Below are positions 60,340 to 64,000 of a stretch of DNA of 64,000 nt, piece after piece. Under the pieces are notes generated by a model. The model was not told where the DNA came from, did no database searches, and worked only from the letters and a program-made list of their open reading frames with translations. Position 1 is the stretch's first letter. Each line of letters starts with the position of its first letter. The position numbers and the translations under genes were made by a program. This stretch comes from Symsagittifera roscoffensis (taxonomy: Eukaryota; Xenacoelomorpha; Acoela; Convolutidae), in contig NC_087069.1 in the NCBI RefSeq assembly GCF_963678635.1, forward strand, positions 806,001 through 870,000, read 5' to 3'.

Positions 60340-62340
60340 GTGGTCCATGGAGAAGAAGAAGATAAATTGGCCGGTACACTGCTCATACCGAAATTTCAGG
60401 AAGAAGCCGACAATGACAAACAAGGACCAGTGAGCCCGAACAAAGATAAGTCAGAAGGAAATGACGGACAGGGTGGAAGTCGTCAAACCGAAGAACCCAT
60501 GCAACAAGATCAAGCTGGTGGGGAAGACGACAGGGCATCGACAGGAGGAACATCCAGCCTGGATTTTAACATCTTCAGTGATCTTGAGAATAATGCAGAT
60601 ACGTTGGAGGCGACTGAGCCAGCGGATGAAGGCACCTCGACTCTGGAGCCTCCGTCAGCCTTTATGGAAATTAAACAGAATTTGCCGGAGAGCAGCTCTC
60701 CTGGCAATTCAAAAAATAACGACCAGAAAGTCCTCATGGAATCACCTCGGAGGAGAAGAATAGAGGCCTCAGCCAGAGTACCTTTCTTGGGAACGCTGCC
60801 CGAAGAAGAATGGGAAGTACATCACCGAGACCACGAGAGTAGGACGGGATGTAAGCTGGACAGAGTGGCGTTTATGGAAGAAGTCTGGACCGTGATTCAG
60901 AGCTATGGGACCCAGTCCATCCTCAAAACAGGTCTCAATCAACCCTTGCTGAGAGAAGTACTTGACAAGCTTGATGAGTGTGAAGGGAGACTGAGTGAGT
61001 TATTGATCGACTCAGCCACTGATGAGAGTGAAGCGAATTCTCCCATCAAGATGACACCGCAGGACGATGAAGGAGAGGTGGTGTACCTGCAAAGAACCAG
61101 GAGAGGGACGATGCGATCGAAAATGGTGATTGATAAAATCAATGCGATGAAAATGAAGTTAGGCAGCAGAGTGATGCCGAGGAGAATTGGAAAGACGAAA
61201 GTGGATTCAGAAATATCGATGAAAGCTGGTAATTCAGCGAAAAGGAAGCGAGTCGAGGAGGTCATGGATTTGGGGCAAGGTGATTATCAATTGTCTGGCA
61301 CAGATAGAATATTAACTGATATAGCGATGGTGCCACCCATTCTCATGGCGGGGATAAAGTCAACCGGTTATAAATCCAAAAGGAGTGACCGCACTCTGAC
61401 TGGAGCAACTTTAGAAATGGAAATACTCAGCCAATGTGGAGAGAGCAAAATGAGGGACTTCAAGCCATCTCCCATGAATCATGGAAAGGGAAGTGTTGCA
61501 GGACAACTAACACCAGTGGAATACAACCGACTAACCGTGTCGGAGACAGTGTCGATAGATGAACCCACCGGTGGATACATGGAGATGTTGGAATACCGAA
61601 ACTCGGCTAGAGGGTATGTAATGGCCCTGGAAGACGAAAAAGCCATGGAGGGTTATCTGAAAATGATGTTGCAAGGCACCACCCTCAAGCAGAAGGCGTA
61701 TGGAACTTTGGCGTCGTCTGACGTACAGGCGGAAACGATCGAGCAGTTAGTGAGCCTTCCATGGAAAGCAGTAGTATTGAGGTATTTCGAAGAAGAAATG
61801 AGGACTACGCCAAGATTACATGCTCTCGTGGCAGTACCTTACGTAAGAACAGAGTTACAACTCAGGTTCGCCTGGTGCATGATGGGACTGACTCGCGAAG
61901 AATATGATTCAGAAGAAAGGAAGAGATCAAAAGAGGAAAAAGTTTTCCTTATGACGAATCTGAGGGATCTGATAGTCCAGGAGGGAGCAGCAGTAGCGTG
62001 TGCGAAGCGGAGAGACGCTCTCTGTTTCATTCGATTCCTGATAGAGCAGATTTCAGTACCTGCATTAAACACTTGTGTTAAAATGTTGAGGGAAGGCGAT
62101 GAGCGAACGAAAGCCTTGTTCTTGCTAGCACTGCTGGATATGCAGCAAAGTAAACCGATGAGGGTAAACATGAAAAAACCTGAGGAATCGGAACCCATGA
62201 AAAAGATAGACGAGATCAGGAGATTCTCAAACAAGGAGCTGAGACTCACTAAAGAATCTATGGGAGCATTGCCGAAATCCAGTGAATACTGTGGACCGAT
62301 CAAGAAGAAGTCATATAGCGTACAATCCTTTCCTGAGTGA
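60340..62340 (+). CDS. Giant ORF3, segment 4: acidic linker and helical domain
   Basis: The frame is open from about 60297. The first ~330 residues are acidic and low-complexity, like the linker of element 1, including many Ser/Glu tracts. Then a conserved helical part: LPWKAVVLRYFEEEMRTT, ALVAVPYVRTELQLRFAWCMMGL and CAKRRDALCFIRFLIEQI, aligning with element 1 around 9120-9420. It ends at a stop caused by an apparent 7-base insertion near 62315. Confidence 0.75.
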   Translation: MVHGEEEDKLAGTLLIPKFQEEADNDKQGPVSPNKDKSEGNDGQGGSRQTEEPMQQDQAGGEDDRASTGGTSSLDFNIFSDLENNADTLEATEPADEGTSTLEPPSAFMEIKQNLPESSSPGNSKNNDQKVLMESPRRRRIEASARVPFLGTLPEEEWEVHHRDHESRTGCKLDRVAFMEEVWTVIQSYGTQSILKTGLNQPLLREVLDKLDECEGRLSELLIDSATDESEANSPIKMTPQDDEGEVVYLQRTRRGTMRSKMVIDKINAMKMKLGSRVMPRRIGKTKVDSEISMKAGNSAKRKRVEEVMDLGQGDYQLSGTDRILTDIAMVPPILMAGIKSTGYKSKRSDRTLTGATLEMEILSQCGESKMRDFKPSPMNHGKGSVAGQLTPVEYNRLTVSETVSIDEPTGGYMEMLEYRNSARGYVMALEDEKAMEGYLKMMLQGTTLKQKAYGTLASSDVQAETIEQLVSLPWKAVVLRYFEEEMRTTPRLHALVAVPYVRTELQLRFAWCMMGLTREEYDSEERKRSKEEKVFLMTNLRDLIVQEGAAVACAKRRDALCFIRFLIEQISVPALNTCVKMLREGDERTKALFLLALLDMQQSKPMRVNMKKPEESEPMKKIDEIRRFSNKELRLTKESMGALPKSSEYCGPIKKKSYSVQSFPE

Positions 62341-64000
62341 AGACATACGCGATTGCTTCTTTGATTATGAGCAGGCGGTGTTGCTAAGATTCTGGACGTC
62401 CAGAATTGTAACGATCAAGAGCGTTAACAATACACAGGCCAAATTGGGACTGGTCTTGGAAGAAGAGGTGACTGCACCTTCAGTACCAAAATCCGACAAA
62501 AGAGTGGAGTTTGGGTTGGGATTCTCAGATGAATTACTGAGAACGAGCTTGATGGCAGTGTGGGAATTGATGAGGCCATCATGGTGTCCTAGTCCCAACG
62601 CTGACTCAATATTACGGGCGACACAAGACATACAGAGGGAACTGAATGCGGACTGTAACCTGCGTGACCTCAACATCATATATAATGTGATGATAACAGC
62701 CTCTAAGAGCAACGGAGAAGATAAAGTAGAGTTGCCTGGCTGGGGACCAGAAGACTGGGTCAAACCTGGTAGCTGTCTGGCGGAAGTCTGTGGACTGGAG
62801 GGTCACGTTTGTGGAGGTCTAGACTGTGTGAAGACCCTGGAGAAACAACACAAGCAATTGACAGTATTGTTTGGAAATGTAGTGATGAAAGCAAGAACGG
62901 AAACGGAACTGATAGCAGATTGCCATGGAGGAACCGATGTGAATCTAGTGACTGCACTAGGATTCTACAGCATGTTTGGTTCTTTAGAGTCACTATTGAA
63001 TCTAGAACAGAAACATGAGATGGTCACAGCCATCAGCGTAGAAGTATTCCCAGGAGTTCTGCAGACTGAGCAGAAGTATATAGGAAAATGGAGGGAAGCA
63101 ATAGAAACAGAAATGAACATCAGACACAGCGAAACTTATCGTAGACCATCAGGAGCACAATATTTGGTGGGTTCAACGTTGGCTCCAATGTGCAAGAGCA
63201 GATATCCTGTACATTTCGTAGCTGTGGACGTGAAGAGTACAAGAACGATTGTGGATCAAGCCTTCTCAGTGCCGAAGTGTGTGAGATTGGCGAGAATGTC
63301 TGAAAAATCTTACGAGTTACTATGTAAGATGTTCTCAGCAGTCCCAGAGAGAACCAAAGAAGAATTGGAGTCAATACTAGGAAAGAAGTTCATGGGATAT
63401 GTGAGCGGGATCTTCAGTGACTTTGAAAAACAGAAACAGAGAGGATCAACTGTCATAGATTACAATGCAGTAGATGAGAATGATGAAGTCCACCGAGTGA
63501 TGATGGAAATGGAACCATTGCTGGAAGCTTCGGGAAAACGTAATTGGAGGAGCATCATGTTGACACATGACGAGTTTCCTTGCCACTGCTTGCTGCAGAC
63601 CTGGTGGTATCCCAAGCGTAGTAATCTGATGTTGATCTGGGACTCTGGAGAGCTGCTCTCCATGGGTTTACCAGATTCATCACAGCCCGTAACAATAGTG
63701 ATAGTGGGAGTTATGATGGCGATACGATGGCTGGAAGCTCATGTGAGAGAGAATAATAGACAGGAGGCACCGACGAAAGAACAATTGCGGAAATTAGATT
63801 GTCTAAAAGATTTAGATCTTTTTGAGACAATGTGCAAAGTTCTAAACATTCCGATGGAAGTGAAGAAGATATGGGCAAGAAAACGATTGATGCCATGGTT
63901 CAGAGCTAACATGACTGCATGGTTGTACGAGTATGCGAAAAAGCATATGTCGAAGCATGGCAGAGTGTACAGTGAATATCAGCTGGACATTGGGGCAGGA
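62324..64000 (+). CDS. Giant ORF3, segment 5 (open to window edge), Cys/His motif
   Basis: A frame from AAT-CCT-TTC at 62324 has no stop to the last base, so the protein is truncated by the window. It contains WELMRPSWCPSPNAD, a C-X4-C-X4-H-X-C-X4-C cluster (about 62773-62829), TALGFYSMF, FSVPKCVRLAR, FPCHCLLQTWWYP and WDSGELLSMGLPD, all matching element 1 between 9940 and 11400. Identical Cys/His spacing in two diverged copies supports a zinc-binding role (inference). Confidence 0.8.

Larger units (their letters stand above)
45300..64000 (+). mobile_element. Giant Ty3/gypsy-type retroelement, copy 2 (3' truncated by window edge)
   Basis: Gag, protease, RT, RNase H, integrase and macro-like domain are followed by the giant ORF3, all on the plus strand and in the order seen in copy 1. 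It exceeds 18.7 kb without its 3' end, which is very long for a gypsy-type element. Lesions seen include stops at 48694 and 52816 and frameshifts near 50480, 51610, 51836, 53352, 57105, 59600, 60300 and 62315. Gag and pol are colinear in one frame across the 48694 stop. Confidence 0.88.

Overview
This window looks like transposon-rich, satellite-rich DNA from an invertebrate animal. The reasons are an intergenic background that is visibly AT-rich, one recognisable metazoan gene (an eIF4E-transporter/4E-T homologue), Ty3/gypsy-type LTR retroelements, an endonuclease-bearing Penelope-like element (PLE), LINE and SINE remnants, and long tandem arrays. The species cannot be named from the sequence.

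Layout: (1) 1-13306 is the 3' two thirds of a giant gypsy-type element (element 1): the end of pol, then an enormous third reading frame of about 2,950 codons in one frame (2878-11742, interrupted only by one TGA), then a recent 1487-bp tandem duplication of its 3' end. (2) 13307-15100 holds unassigned DNA and the 3' end of a different LTR element on the minus strand. (3) 15075-20192 holds PLE debris and a nearly intact PLE with LTR-like direct repeats, an ORF1, and an RT/GIY-YIG ORF carrying a PHD-type zinc finger inside the RT. (4) 20193-24550 holds a possible two-helix membrane exon, a tRNA-derived SINE and a degraded LINE. (5) 24890-29977 is the 4E-T-like gene, whose 3' part and downstream flank are duplicated in tandem (2041-bp unit, one mismatch seen). 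(6) 29990-40160 contains a diverged ~170-bp satellite, simple repeats, and a hierarchical satellite (~24 bp, then ~190 bp, then ~385 bp). (7) 41500-45300 carries the same LTR-element 3' end as at 14.6-15.1 kb but on the plus strand, followed by about 2.5 kb studded with a CCGGAGGGGT motif and ACCCTTCCGG/CCGGAGGGGT stem-loops. (8) 45300-64000 is a second giant element (element 2): gag, protease, RT, RNase H, integrase, a macro-like domain, and then the same giant third frame, running off the right edge. Element 2 carries several frameshifts and stops.

The main discovery candidate is the architecture shared by the two giant elements. They diverge strongly in the third frame, yet both encode a Pol whose C-terminus looks like a macro (TARG1/Poa1-type) fold, and a third protein of about 2,950 residues. 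That protein has an N-terminal coiled coil, an SGNH/GDSL hydrolase domain with all four motif blocks at identical spacing, a second SGNH-like domain that appears degenerate, and a conserved cysteine/histidine cluster near its C-terminus. A splice-acceptor-like site lies just upstream of the third frame in both copies, suggesting expression from a spliced subgenomic RNA. A 60-nt block in pol (3 mismatches between the copies) and a 10-mer, GTCCGGGGAG, used in two different reading frames look like nucleic-acid signals rather than protein constraint.

LTR boundaries and primer-binding sites of the giant elements could not be fixed by eye. Domain calls rest on motif reading, not on a profile search.
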